Made by a program: the position numbers and the translations under genes. From positions 100,345-164,344 of the forward strand of contig NZ_QZDU01000007.1 of NCBI RefSeq assembly GCF_009917525.1: a DNA stretch of 64,000 bases. Reading direction: 5' to 3'. The notes beneath the pieces are model-generated. The model saw only the letters and a program-made list of their open reading frames with translations, searched no databases and was not told the origin of the DNA. This DNA comes from Acutalibacter sp. 1XD8-36. GTDB taxonomy: Bacteria; Bacillota; Clostridia; Oscillospirales; Acutalibacteraceae. Shown here piece after piece: positions 30,612 through 39,656 of this stretch (position 1 is the stretch's first letter; each line of letters opens with the position of its first letter).

Positions 30612-32546
30612 GTGCTTATTAAAAACGAATTGAAGAATCTTCCCTTGACCCCAGGCCCAAAAGCCAAAAAGAAATGCAGCTTTACAGCTGGCGTAGCAAC
30701 GTTCACACCAAAACGCTGCGGGGAAATCCTTGCCATTGATGTGTATGAAAAAAGCAAGCTCCAGTTCCGCTTTTTCACCGATGGCAAAAACTATATCACG
30801 CTGGTCGGACAGCTCGACATGGGGCTGGAACCTGGCAGTTGGACTCGGCGGAACCCATTCCTTTCGTTCCCGGCGCTGCATACAGGAGTTGCAATTAAGT
30901 CTGGAGCTGAGGATATCGTGCGTTCGGTTATCAAAGCAGCTTCAATATCGACCCGGGACGACAGCTTCATTATCAACACAGTCTGTAGCTTCATTTCTGA
31001 TATAGCATGGGAGAAAAAGAGGAAAACATGGGAGGCAAAAATGGCACTGATGGAAAAACATCTTGCCATGCTCCCGAAATACCCGGCTGACCTGGAAAAA
31101 TATTGCGAGTACAATGTGTTCACCGACTCTGTTGTGTATATTTCCAAGTTGGAAAAGGGCAAGCGCTGGGGAAGCTGCCGACACTGTGGAAAGTGCTTTC
31201 CTCTTGACCGCTCCACAAAAACAGGCAGCGTCGGTGTATGCCCCAAATGCGGCACACCGGTGCTGTTCCGTGGCCAGTGGGTCAAGGGCGAGATCACGCA
31301 CAAGGCGAAAATCTGCATCGCACAAAAGGCGAAGGGGCAGCTGATCCTTCGCTATGTAGACATAGTGCGGACGATTTCAGCAGACAGTGTCAGACCTGAC
31401 TATGAGTTCTCTGACTACTTCCTCAACATTTATCCTGCCGGAACCCCAAGCGGGAAGTGCTACGCCTACTATTATTACTGGTGGCCATACTATGTGAGGG
31501 GCTGGAGCCGACTGAAAAATGGTGAGGAATGTTATGATACAACCCACGTTTACACAAGAAATCTGCGGCGGGTTTTCGGGAGCCAGTATTGCAATGTTGA
31601 CCTGGCCGCTGGCTTGAAGGGGATCCACCGCTTGCTGAAATTCCGGAATCTATTGGACAACCTACGGGCTTCTCCACAGGCGGAGTACCTGTTCAAGACG
31701 GGGCTGCCAATTCTGGCAGCAGAGCCCAGCTTGCGTAATAAGTCTGGAAATACTTTTACAGAACTGTTTGGGGTCAGCAAACAATATCTGCCCATACTGC
31801 GGGAAACGCAAGCCAATGCGCTGGAAATCGATGTTATCTCAGCAGCAGGGCGCTGGGTGCCGGAGGATACTGTCAGGCAGCTTTGTGCACGGAACATGGA
31901 CAGCTATACCCTACATACATTGAGTGAAACCACGCAGTATAACTCGCTTGGTCGAGTCCTGCGATATTTGAATAAACAGTATGCACAGGCTGCCGGTGCT
32001 CTGAAGAAACGAAAAAAAGATTATTTTGTTACGCTATACCGCGACTACCTTAACTGCGCCAGCGAACTCAAAAGCGATATGAAAAAGCGAGGTGTTCTTG
32101 AACCCAAGGATCTGAAGTTCCAGCACGACCTGTTGACCGCAAGGGTCAACGAACAAAAGGAAGAAGAACGGCAAAAAGAGTTAAACAAGCCCATCGACCA
32201 AAGCGTATATTGGTGGGCGCAGGCATATGCGAACCAGGACTTTACGGTGGTATATCCGCAAAAACGCCTGGACTTTCTCACGGAAGGGCAGTGTTTGAAC
32301 CACTGCGTGGGTAACTATGGATACTATGAGCGGCACCTCAAAGGCCAGCAGATGGTGTTCTTTATCCGCAGGACCGGCCAACCGAATAAGCCCTATTTTA
32401 CTGCTGAAATTGACGTGGAAAGTGGGCGCATCCGTCAGTTGTACGGCTTTGGCGACTGCTCCGCGCCGAAAGAGGTGAGGGCGTTTGTAGAAGGTTTCGT
32501 AAAGTCTGTGTGCCGGTGGAGAAATGTACAGACGCTTGCCAGCTAA
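30612..32546 (+). CDS. pcfJ: PcfJ-like protein
   Basis: GTG start after GGAGGTGG; 644 residues. Zinc ribbon at about 190-220 (CRHCGKCFPL, CPKCGTPVLF). The PcfJ-domain mark HCVGNYGYYERHLKG (about 565) is followed by FFIRRTGQPNKPYFTAEID. PcfJ occurs with PcfK on conjugative elements such as pCF10; its role is unknown. Order here is K then J with a 12-bp gap, so one transcript with the 98-residue gene under leader B. Confidence 0.85.
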   Translation: MLIKNELKNLPLTPGPKAKKKCSFTAGVATFTPKRCGEILAIDVYEKSKLQFRFFTDGKNYITLVGQLDMGLEPGSWTRRNPFLSFPALHTGVAIKSGAEDIVRSVIKAASISTRDDSFIINTVCSFISDIAWEKKRKTWEAKMALMEKHLAMLPKYPADLEKYCEYNVFTDSVVYISKLEKGKRWGSCRHCGKCFPLDRSTKTGSVGVCPKCGTPVLFRGQWVKGEITHKAKICIAQKAKGQLILRYVDIVRTISADSVRPDYEFSDYFLNIYPAGTPSGKCYAYYYYWWPYYVRGWSRLKNGEECYDTTHVYTRNLRRVFGSQYCNVDLAAGLKGIHRLLKFRNLLDNLRASPQAEYLFKTGLPILAAEPSLRNKSGNTFTELFGVSKQYLPILRETQANALEIDVISAAGRWVPEDTVRQLCARNMDSYTLHTLSETTQYNSLGRVLRYLNKQYAQAAGALKKRKKDYFVTLYRDYLNCASELKSDMKKRGVLEPKDLKFQHDLLTARVNEQKEEERQKELNKPIDQSVYWWAQAYANQDFTVVYPQKRLDFLTEGQCLNHCVGNYGYYERHLKGQQMVFFIRRTGQPNKPYFTAEIDVESGRIRQLYGFGDCSAPKEVRAFVEGFVKSVCRWRNVQTLAS

Positions 32547-32553
32547 AACCACG

Positions 32554-32582
32554 TTGTACATTTAGCCAAAGCGTGCTATAAT
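32554..32582 (+). promoter_or_regulatory. Sigma-A promoter of second fic gene
   Basis: TTGTAC (32554-32559), 17 bp, TATAAT (32577-32582). Confidence 0.75.
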
Positions 32583-32614
32583 ATTGATAAAAGACTTCAC
32601 AAAGGAGGCCGCCT

Positions 32615-33361
32615 ATGACGAACTACGAAAAGGCGCTGGAGCTTTGGCGGCGCAAAAATATCCAGACTGACGCCGAGCTGGCAGAGGCCCTGAGCAGCCA
32701 CAGCATCGCGTTTGCGTACCACTCCGGGAAAATTGAAAATGAGCATATTACCTACCACGACACTCGGGAGATATTCGAGCATGATGGCGTGACCGGGTAT
32801 ACCGGCGACCTGCGCACATTGTTCGAGATACGCAACGCAAAAGACGCATATGAGCTGTTCCTGTGTACCTTTCGGGATAAGCGTCCTCTGGATGAAACGC
32901 TTATCGTGGAGATGCAATATGCGCTGACCCAGAACACCTACGATCCCCGCAGATGGCAGTTGGGAGAACGTCCGGGCGAGTATAAGCATCACGATTATGT
33001 GACAGGTCAAAGTGAGGTGGGTGCCGCCCCGGAAGACGTTGCCGCTGAGATGGCAGAACTGCTGGAAGAGCTACAGGACGTTGTACCTGAGAAAGCCCTG
33101 ACGGCGGCAGCATATTTTCACGCTAAGTTTGAGAATATCTACCCTTTTGCTGACGGGAATGGGCGAGTTGGCCGGCTGGCCATGAATTACCTGCTGGTGC
33201 TCAACAACCACCCGCCTATCGTCATTCACGAGGAGGACAGGCGGGATTACTACAACGCATTGGAGGCGTGGGATAGTCAACAGGAATTGGAGGCGCTGCG
33301 GGCGTTTCTCATGGCTCAGACTGAAAAGACGTGGGAAAAGCAAATTGCAAAAATGAATTGA
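32615..33361 (+). CDS. Fic family protein with Tyr in place of the catalytic His
   Basis: 248 residues after AAAGGAGG. The motif reads YPFADGNGRVGR: the phosphate-binding DGNGR loop is intact but the His that activates the target hydroxyl is Tyr176 (TAC). HSGKIEN near residue 36 fits the inhibitory (S/T)xxxE(G/N) motif. Either a pseudo-enzyme, a changed chemistry, or a recent CAC to TAC change. It has its own promoter and is followed by the promoter of a VapBC pair, so it may be part of a stability cluster. Confidence 0.8.
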   Translation: MTNYEKALELWRRKNIQTDAELAEALSSHSIAFAYHSGKIENEHITYHDTREIFEHDGVTGYTGDLRTLFEIRNAKDAYELFLCTFRDKRPLDETLIVEMQYALTQNTYDPRRWQLGERPGEYKHHDYVTGQSEVGAAPEDVAAEMAELLEELQDVVPEKALTAAAYFHAKFENIYPFADGNGRVGRLAMNYLLVLNNHPPIVIHEEDRRDYYNALEAWDSQQELEALRAFLMAQTEKTWEKQIAKMN

Positions 33362-33376
33362 ATATTCAAAAAGGCA

Positions 33377-33407
33377 TTGACACAGAATAGATATCGTGGT
33401 ATATATT
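33377..33407 (+). promoter_or_regulatory. Sigma-A promoter of VapBC pair
   Basis: TTGACA (33377-33382), 17 bp, TATATATT (33400-33407). Confidence 0.75.
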
Positions 33408-33428
33408 AAGTAGTGGGAGGTGACCGCT

Positions 33429-33659
33429 GTGGAAGTAGCAAAGATTTTTGAAAACGGCAGAAGCCAAGCTGTACGGCTGCCCAAGAAGTATCGGTTTGAG
33501 GGCAGCGAGGTGCTGGTTCAGCGTCTTGGGGATGCGGTTGTACTCGTACCGAAAGATTCGGCATGGAAGACATTTCTTGAGGGTCTGCATGGGTTTTCCG
33601 ATGATTTTATGGAGAACGGACGTGAACCTGAGCTGCCGTCTGTGAGGGAAGAACTATGA
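33429..33659 (+). CDS. vapB: VapB-type antitoxin (SpoVT-AbrB fold)
   Basis: GTG 33429 lies 8 nt after GGAGG; GTG 33420 is the alternative. 76 residues. AKIFENGRSQAVRLPKKYRF is the typical N-terminal swapped-hairpin DNA-binding part of VapB/AbrB antitoxins; the C-terminal tail binds toxin. It overlaps vapC by 4 bp (ATGA). Expected to repress its own promoter together with the toxin. Confidence 0.9.
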   Translation: MEVAKIFENGRSQAVRLPKKYRFEGSEVLVQRLGDAVVLVPKDSAWKTFLEGLHGFSDDFMENGREPELPSVREEL

Positions 33660-34057
33660 CGTATATGCTAGACACCAATATCTGCGTATACGCGATGAAA
33701 AATCATCCACCACAAGTTGAGCAGGCTATACGGGAAAGGATGGATGATGGCCTGTGCATTTCCGCCATTACGCTGGCTGAACTGGAGCATGGAGTCCAAA
33801 AAAGCCAGCGCATAGCTCAGAACACAGAGGCGTTGTTAAAGTTCCTGACTATCATTGAAGTGCTCCCATTTGACGACGTAGCTGCTGTGGAATATGGAAA
33901 AATCCAAGCCTATCTCCAGAAAAATGGTACTCCAATCGGAACCGCAGATGCACTCATAGCCGGACACGCCCGGTCAGAAGGGCTTGTTCTGGTAACGAAC
34001 AATGTGCGTGAATTTGCCAGGGTGCCGGAGTTGAAAGTGGAAAATTGGGCTGAATAG
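33656..34057 (+). CDS. vapC: VapC-type PIN-domain toxin
   Basis: 133 residues. Acidic catalytic set of a PIN ribonuclease: LDTN (Asp6), ITLAELEHG (Glu), GTADALIAGHA (Asp) and the TNN motif near the C-terminus. VapC toxins cut tRNA or rRNA when released from VapB. Together with vapB this is a complete stability module. Stop 34055-34057; the promoter of leader C follows. Confidence 0.92.
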   Translation: MTYMLDTNICVYAMKNHPPQVEQAIRERMDDGLCISAITLAELEHGVQKSQRIAQNTEALLKFLTIIEVLPFDDVAAVEYGKIQAYLQKNGTPIGTADALIAGHARSEGLVLVTNNVREFARVPELKVENWAE

Positions 34058-34089
34058 AGTGGGAAAATAGATTTTCCTTTTATTTTCCC

Positions 34090-34118
34090 TTGCGTTCCCA
34101 ACCAAAACCTGCTATAAT
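34090..34118 (+). promoter_or_regulatory. Promoter of leader C
   Basis: TTGCGT (34090-34095), 17 bp, TATAAT (34113-34118). Confidence 0.8.
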
Positions 34119-34123
34119 AGCAC

Positions 34124-34207
34124 CATAGTATCAAGTTTGCCTTATGCAAACACAGTTATCCGAGTTATCAAAGCGCCTGAGAACACCACTGTTCCCAGGC
34201 GCTTTTT
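34124..34207 (+). ncRNA. TAGTATCA leader RNA, copy C
   Basis: TAGTATCA (34126-34133), AGTTTGC...GCAAAC hairpin, CAGTTATCCGAGTTA box, then AGCGCCTGAGAACA...TGTTCCCAGGCGCT and TTTTT to 34207. Controls the DNA ligase gene. Confidence 0.78.
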
Positions 34208-34284
34208 GCGTTTCTGCCGGACAATCCGGCTACAAGTGAATATCTGGCCCTATGAGTTGACCCATGCGGTTCAGCTCTGGCAAC

Positions 34285-34320
34285 AAAAGCGAGCAGAGAG
34301 AAATCTTTGCCCGCTTTTTT
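34285..34320 (+). terminator. T2-type leader hairpin, copy 4
   Basis: AAAGCGAGCAGAGA...TCTTTGCCCGCTTT followed by TTTT; one mismatch in the stem. GGAGT/GCTCC and GGGG/CCCC hairpins follow before the ligase ribosome site (GAAAGGAG). 34208-34284 and 34321-34400 hold no gene. Confidence 0.6.
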
Positions 34321-34406
34321 CATATATATCGGAGTCAATGGCTCCAATAACTTTATTCCTGGGGAGCTTCCCCATTCATATAATCAAACCCGAAAGGAGT
34401 TCAAAC

Positions 34407-36371
34407 ATGGAAAATCAGAACGAACAAATTCACCAGATGCGCGGCCTGATTGACACCATCAAGCGGGCAGACGTCGCCTACTACCGGGACGACAGGCCCA
34501 TCATGTCCGACCGGGACTATGATGCAGCGGTGGACTGCCTCAAAAAGCTGGAGGAGAAAACCGGCGTCATTCTCTCCGATTCCCCAACCCAAACGGTGCC
34601 GGGAGAAATTTTGGAGAGCCTTGCCGAAGTCCGCCACACCAGACCCATGCTGTCTGCTGACAAGACCAAGTCTATGGACGACCTGGTGCGCTTCGCCGGC
34701 GGCCGGGACGTGGTGCTGTCCTGGAAATTAGACGGCCTGACCCTGGTACTGCGCTACAGTGACGGCAAGCTGCAACAAGCTATCACCCGTGGCCGTGAGG
34801 GGATCATCGGCGAGGATGTGACCCACACAGTACGCACGTTCCTCAATGTGCCGCTGACCGTCCCCACCAAAGAGCCCTTCGAGGTTCGTGGCGAGGGCGT
34901 TATCTCCTGGGAGAATTTCCAGAAAATCAACGACGCGCTGGACGAACCTTACACCCACCCACGCAACCTGGCGGCGGGCAGCGTCCGCAAGCTGGATTCT
35001 GAAGAATCGAAAAAGCGGTTGCTGGAGTTCATAGCCTTTGACTTGGTGACGGAGTTCCCCTACACCCTAAAGACTGAGCAGATGGACTTTCTGGCTGAAA
35101 ATGGCTTTGACGTTGTTCCCCACCTTCTGCTGTTGTCTCCCAATCACCGGGAGGTTGACCTAGCGGTGCAAGAGATGAACCCTGGTAAGTTCAGCTACCC
35201 GGTGGACGGCCTCATCATGGAGTACAACGATGTCGCCTACGGCAAGAGCTTGGGCGCGACCGGCCACCATGAGAACCGATTGATTGCCCTCAAGTGGAAA
35301 GACGAGCTGTTTGAGACAAAGTTCCTCGGCGTGGAGCTTGCCACCACTCGTACCGGCATGGTGAGTATCACCGGCCTGTTCGAGCCGGTAGAGATGGACG
35401 GCGCAACCGTCAGCCGGGCTTACCTGCACAACTATGACATCTTCGAGAAGTTCCAGTTCGGTGTGGGAGATACCATCCAGGTCTACAAGGCCAACATGAT
35501 TATCCCACAGATTGCCGAAAATCTCACAAGGAGCGGCACGTTCCGGCTGCCCGACACCTGCCCTTGCTGCGGCGAACCGTTGGTGGTGGAGGAAACCTCT
35601 GGTGGCACCCGGCAGCTCTACTGTAAGAATCCACACTGTGCTGCCAAGCTGGTGCAGAAGTTTGCTCATTTCTGCGAAAAGACCCGCATGAACATTGAGG
35701 GGCTTTCCGATACCACCTTGGAGAAATTCATCGGCCACGGCTGGATCCGCAACTTCGGCGATCTATACACGCTGGACAAGCACCGGGATGAGATCATCAA
35801 CACCGAGGGCTTTGGCGTAAAATCCTACGAGCGCCTGCAGGCGTCCATCGACAGGAGCCGAACCTGTACTCTGGCAAAATTCATTGCCGGGCTGGGTATC
35901 CCCATGGTGGGCCGCCACGCTGGGCGTATCATTGACCGCGCCAGTAAAGGTTCCTGGGAGCTTTTTGAAAATGCAATTAAAGACGGCTTCGATTTTACCA
36001 TCCTCCACGATTTCGGTGAGACAATGCACGATAACATCTACAAATGGTATGCGGACAAAGAGGAAGAAAAGCTCTGGCGTCCGCTGCTCGACCACATTAC
36101 ATTTATTAAAACAGAGGAGAATGCAACTATGACAAACCCTAACAACCCCTTCGCAGGCAAGACCGTGGTAGCCACCGGCAAGCTGGTGAACTATACCCGT
36201 GACGAAATCCAGACCAGGCTCCTGGAGCTGGGAGCTAAGCCGGCATCATCGGTGACAAAGAATACCGACTACCTTATCGTTGGCGAGAAGGCCGGTAGCA
36301 AGCTGGTCAAGGCTCACGCTCTGGGCATCCCTACGCTGACCGAGGAGGAGTTTGAGGAAATGGCTGGCTAA
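34407..36371 (+). CDS. ligA: NAD+-dependent DNA ligase
   Basis: ATG 34407 after AAAGGAG; the open frame back to 34137 crosses leader C and is not coding. 654 residues, near the usual 670. YYRDDRPIMSDRDYD (domain Ia), nucleotidyl Lys in SWKLDGL (about 108), the FEVRGEG block, OB fold, four-Cys zinc finger (CPCCGEP...CKNPHCAAK, about 388-412), helix-hairpin-helix part and a C-terminal BRCT domain (NPFAGKTVVATGKL, about 575-654). Seals nicks using NAD+. A second ligase besides the host's own suggests autonomous or special replication, and it sits under the shared leader control. Confidence 0.95.
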   Translation: MENQNEQIHQMRGLIDTIKRADVAYYRDDRPIMSDRDYDAAVDCLKKLEEKTGVILSDSPTQTVPGEILESLAEVRHTRPMLSADKTKSMDDLVRFAGGRDVVLSWKLDGLTLVLRYSDGKLQQAITRGREGIIGEDVTHTVRTFLNVPLTVPTKEPFEVRGEGVISWENFQKINDALDEPYTHPRNLAAGSVRKLDSEESKKRLLEFIAFDLVTEFPYTLKTEQMDFLAENGFDVVPHLLLLSPNHREVDLAVQEMNPGKFSYPVDGLIMEYNDVAYGKSLGATGHHENRLIALKWKDELFETKFLGVELATTRTGMVSITGLFEPVEMDGATVSRAYLHNYDIFEKFQFGVGDTIQVYKANMIIPQIAENLTRSGTFRLPDTCPCCGEPLVVEETSGGTRQLYCKNPHCAAKLVQKFAHFCEKTRMNIEGLSDTTLEKFIGHGWIRNFGDLYTLDKHRDEIINTEGFGVKSYERLQASIDRSRTCTLAKFIAGLGIPMVGRHAGRIIDRASKGSWELFENAIKDGFDFTILHDFGETMHDNIYKWYADKEEEKLWRPLLDHITFIKTEENATMTNPNNPFAGKTVVATGKLVNYTRDEIQTRLLELGAKPASSVTKNTDYLIVGEKAGSKLVKAHALGIPTLTEEEFEEMAG

Positions 36372-36447
36372 ACCGGCACAAGTGGCGGGGCAGGAAACTG
36401 CTCCGCTATTTTTCTACATTAAATGCAATATGTGGAAGGAGAAAAAT

Positions 36448-37146
36448 ATGCCGAACCATGTTAAGAATATCTTGAAAATGAAGGGTATAACCAAGCTACC
36501 GTTGTTTTCACACAAAGATGGCGAAATGTTTTTTGATTTCAATAAAATCATTCCCATGCCGGAGACGCTGCAAATGGAATCCGGCTCTATAGAGAATCTT
36601 GCCGTTGAGGTTGTACTGCGCAAGCTGGCATCCCCTCAGAGCGCCCCACTGCGTTCATGTATTACGCCTAACATGAGAGATGATGTGTACCAGCGCTGCA
36701 TTGAAAACAATGCCATGTCAGAGGATGAACTATGCAAGCTGGGACTTGCCTATATTACCAACAAAGTTCTTTATGGCGCGACAAGCTGGTATTACTGGTG
36801 CATTATGAACTGGGGCTCCAAATGGAACTCCTATTCTTATGAGGAACAGGATGAGGATACTATATCTTTTGAAACTGCATGGAACGCCCCTGAACCAGTT
36901 GTTTCACAGTTAGCTGCGATGTACCCTGACGCTGTCATTGAGCACTGGTGGGCAGACGAGAATTGTGGAGCCAACAGCGGGTATGCAAGGTACGAAGGCA
37001 ATGGCGAAACTATCACAAACTATCATGAGACTGGTTCCAGCGCTGCCCTCGCAAACTATGCTCGCTGTTGGGGCGAAAGCTGGTGCTACCAGGATGGCGA
37101 GGAATTATGGTGCCAGATAGATTGTGATGAGTGTCATGGATGCTAA
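36448..37146 (+). CDS. YubB/Api92-type ferredoxin-like protein
   Basis: ATG 36448 follows AAGGAG; 232 residues. MPNHVKNIL and FDFNKIIPMPE match the N-terminal YubB ferredoxin-like domain of phage and plasmid proteins; WYYWCIMNWGSKWNSYS and SFETAWNAPEPV are further marks. Function unknown; often near replication genes. The C-terminus is Cys-rich (CQIDCDECHGC) and may bind a metal. Confidence 0.75.
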   Translation: MPNHVKNILKMKGITKLPLFSHKDGEMFFDFNKIIPMPETLQMESGSIENLAVEVVLRKLASPQSAPLRSCITPNMRDDVYQRCIENNAMSEDELCKLGLAYITNKVLYGATSWYYWCIMNWGSKWNSYSYEEQDEDTISFETAWNAPEPVVSQLAAMYPDAVIEHWWADENCGANSGYARYEGNGETITNYHETGSSAALANYARCWGESWCYQDGEELWCQIDCDECHGC

Positions 37147-37162
37147 TAGAATGGAGGCTGTA

Positions 37163-37390
37163 TGGATGAAAACAAAAATCAGCAAAATAATCACCGGCAG
37201 CCCGGTGGGAAATATCACTATCGGTGAGCGGGCGATCATTCGACAGGCAGACGGCTTTCGCCACACTACGCCTGTGATCGACGTGCGGCGGATGTCTGCC
37301 AGCGAGATTCGGTTTGAAACCAGGAACACCAAGTATGTGCTGAGGGTGGCGCCTGTTCACAACAATTTTATGGAGGCGGTAAAAAGATGA
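37163..37390 (+). CDS. Small unknown protein (75 aa)
   Basis: ATG 37163 is 8 nt after GGAGG; ATG 37148 is also in frame. 75 residues, mainly beta (KISKIITGSPVGNITIGERA, then YVLRVAPVHN). No family recognised. Overlaps the next gene by 4 bp (ATGA). Confidence 0.6.
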   Translation, partial: WMKTKISKIITGSPVGNITIGERAIIRQADGFRHTTPVIDVRRMSASEIRFETRNTKYVLRVAPVHNNFMEAVKR

Positions 37391-38172
37391 AGTACACGCA
37401 AAAAAACTGCTATATGCTGACCTGGCCGCAGGTTGGGGCGATCATCAATGAGGAGATCAGCTCTATACTGGGCCGCTCAGTGCGGTGCGTCACCAAGCCG
37501 GAGGACATTGATTATTGGGGCGGTGAATTTGCTGACCCCATAACTCTGGTGGAGCTCTGTGTAGTTCTGCAAGCTGTCCATTCCTCTGTAGAGGAATGGG
37601 AGGCGGCTCTGCCCGATGAGGGGGGAACCGAGATAGGCGATATAAGCTGGGAATTAGGCGAGGCGCTGCTGCGCCGGAACCTGCAAATCACTTGGGCGCA
37701 CCGTCTGACTGCCCGTGACGGCTTATGGCTGCTGGATGTGAGCGAAGGGCAGGAAACCACAAATGAAACCGTGTCTATTGGCGGCACAAACCTGTGCTTT
37801 GCCGACCTGAGATCCAAGGATGATCTGTTAGATTTCTTCAAAGAGGGTGCTTGCGACCATGCCACCCTCATGGAGTTCTGCGAGGGCTACAAAAGACGGT
37901 ATGAAAACGACCTGTGCTGGCCATATACGCTTGCCGAAGGCAAACATTTGGGGCGGTTCCTGGTACTGGTCAAGGAAGGCGTGCTGAGCTTGCCTTATGA
38001 TGGCTTCGATGGGGAAAACTATGAGTTTTTCTCGTTGGAGGGCGCGCACCTGATGACGTCAGCTGAGCTGATGGAGCTTATGAAAGAATGGAAGCTCTTT
38101 TCCGAGGAGCTGATGTGGGCGGTCAGTGATATGACGGCATATCTGAACAAGAAAGAGGGGGAAGTAACATGA
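37387..38172 (+). CDS. Unknown protein (261 aa)
   Basis: Start at ATG 37387 after GGAGG. 261 residues, acidic, soluble. Contains WPQVGAIINEEISSILGRS, DIDYWGGEF and FADLRSKDDLLDFFKEG. No family recognised. Coupled by 4-bp overlaps to both neighbours, so it is part of the ligA operon. Confidence 0.65.
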   Translation: MKYTQKNCYMLTWPQVGAIINEEISSILGRSVRCVTKPEDIDYWGGEFADPITLVELCVVLQAVHSSVEEWEAALPDEGGTEIGDISWELGEALLRRNLQITWAHRLTARDGLWLLDVSEGQETTNETVSIGGTNLCFADLRSKDDLLDFFKEGACDHATLMEFCEGYKRRYENDLCWPYTLAEGKHLGRFLVLVKEGVLSLPYDGFDGENYEFFSLEGAHLMTSAELMELMKEWKLFSEELMWAVSDMTAYLNKKEGEVT

Positions 38173-38858
38173 GTTTTCAACTTCCCAACACCAGGCCGGT
38201 TTCCTCATCTGAGCGGGTAAACTTCCACTGCAAATGCTGCGGGGCCTGCTGCCGCCATGTGCGTGAGACCGTCCCCCTGGACACCCTGGACGCATGGCGG
38301 CTGGCGAAATACCTTCGCGGGCGCGGCGAACCTATTGACAATCTGGATACGGTGTTCGCCAAATATGCCGAGCCGGTCATACTGCATGAGTCTGGCTTCT
38401 CTATGTTCATGCTCAAGTCCACTGGCCCGGATGATGCCTGTATTTTTCTCAAAGACAACCGCTGTACGATCCAGCAGGCCAAGCCAAGAGCGTGCCGGTT
38501 ATATCCGTTTTCGGTAGAGCCTACACCGGATGGCCGTTATAAGTACCTGTTGAGCCTGGAAAGAGGCCATCATTTCAAGGGAGGACAAGTCCAGAGCGGG
38601 CGTTGGATGAAGCATAACTTTCTCCCAGAAGACAGAGAGTTTATGCGGATGGACATGAGCTTTGCACCGATAATTGCGCTGCTGTTGGGAAAAGTCCCTG
38701 ACGCAGAGCGGAAGCGGGCCATTATCATGTACCTGTGGTACAAGTTCTCCGATTATGACCTGGGAAAGCCATTCCTGGAGCAGTACCGAAAAAACATCTC
38801 ATCTCTGATAAGCCAACTGCAAAGGTTGGCAGGAACGGAGGGACAAAATGGACGATGA
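38169..38858 (+). CDS. YkgJ family CxxCxxCC cluster protein
   Basis: 229 residues. HCKCCGACCRHV near residue 25 and CTIQQAKPRACRLYPF (about 100-115) are the conserved Cys sets of the YkgJ family, thought to bind zinc or an iron-sulfur cluster. The C-terminal third is helical. It overlaps the preceding gene by 4 bp and the following one by 11 bp. Role on mobile elements unknown. Confidence 0.85.
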   Translation: MSFQLPNTRPVSSSERVNFHCKCCGACCRHVRETVPLDTLDAWRLAKYLRGRGEPIDNLDTVFAKYAEPVILHESGFSMFMLKSTGPDDACIFLKDNRCTIQQAKPRACRLYPFSVEPTPDGRYKYLLSLERGHHFKGGQVQSGRWMKHNFLPEDREFMRMDMSFAPIIALLLGKVPDAERKRAIIMYLWYKFSDYDLGKPFLEQYRKNISSLISQLQRLAGTEGQNGR

Positions 38859-39537
38859 ACGCAACATCCACCAAATCATCCGCAAAGATGCCCGCAACTG
38901 TTTCGTAGAGACTCTGAGCGACTTCTTCGAGCATGGCAAGGTACATTTCTGTTTTGCCAGCTACGACATGAAGCGCCCGGCGGGCCAGCGGCAGACAGAT
39001 TCCGTCCACATTTACATAGCGGTGGACGAGTTCCTGGAGCTTTGCCAGAAGCTGGTGACAGGTGAGCTGCGGCACATGATGCGCCAGAGAGCAGAGCAGA
39101 ATGACAAGTCCGCACTCTATAAATACCTGGGTGGCACGTCAGCGGAAAAGCTGCAGCGCCTGGGAAGGACTCGCCCAGATGGCAAGAGCCTGTCCCGCAC
39201 AGCAGACCTGGTGTGCGGGAAGAACGGCAACTTCCTGTTCGTAGCCAACAGCGGCCCCGGAGAGACCAACAAGACTGGGCTTATAGTGCCGAGATTTGGC
39301 AATCAGCCGGAGAATCATGTCTCGGTAAGCATGACTTGGGAGGCTTTCTCAGGGCTTATGCTTACGACCAAGGCACACTATGAGGCATGGCTGGCGGCTT
39401 GGTATGGGGAGCAGATTGAGCGGCCCAAGAAAGGCTGTCAGCCTAAGCTGGAGCGTGTGCAGGCACAACCTCAGCAGAATGTGGCGGAACCGGAGCATTT
39501 CGCCCAGCCGGAATATGCGGTGATGTCCCCATTCTAA
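38848..39537 (+). CDS. Unknown protein (229 aa)
   Basis: ATG 38848 inside the end of the YkgJ gene. 229 residues. A mixed alpha/beta core (HFCFASYDMKRPAGQRQ, GNFLFVANSGPGETNKTGLI) with SMTWEAFSGLMLTTKAHYEA, then a Gln/Pro-rich tail (QAQPQQNVAEPEH). The core could bind nucleic acid. No family recognised. Last gene before a terminator. Confidence 0.65.
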   Translation: MDDERNIHQIIRKDARNCFVETLSDFFEHGKVHFCFASYDMKRPAGQRQTDSVHIYIAVDEFLELCQKLVTGELRHMMRQRAEQNDKSALYKYLGGTSAEKLQRLGRTRPDGKSLSRTADLVCGKNGNFLFVANSGPGETNKTGLIVPRFGNQPENHVSVSMTWEAFSGLMLTTKAHYEAWLAAWYGEQIERPKKGCQPKLERVQAQPQQNVAEPEHFAQPEYAVMSPF

Positions 39538-39551
39538 AACAACATTTTTAT

Positions 39552-39583
39552 GGCGGTGTGGCTTTCGGGCTGCGCCGCTTTTC
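39552..39583 (+). terminator. Intrinsic terminator of ligA operon
   Basis: GGCGGTGTGGC, loop TTTCGG, GCTGCGCCGC, TTTT. Several G-U pairs. Confidence 0.6.
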
Positions 39584-39595
39584 TTGTGTATGGGG

Positions 39596-39624
39596 TTGCT
39601 AACCGCCGGAACTTTTGATATAAT
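39596..39624 (+). promoter_or_regulatory. Sigma-A promoter of first Uma2 gene
   Basis: TTGCTA (39596-39601), 17 bp, TATAAT (39619-39624). Confidence 0.7.
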
Positions 39625-39656
39625 AATTTAGAGATGTGCAGAATGGATGTGATACG

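Noticed and set aside
34137..34406. 90-codon N-terminal extension of the ligase
   Set aside because: It would run through leader C and its terminator; LigA families begin near 34407, which has its own ribosome site.
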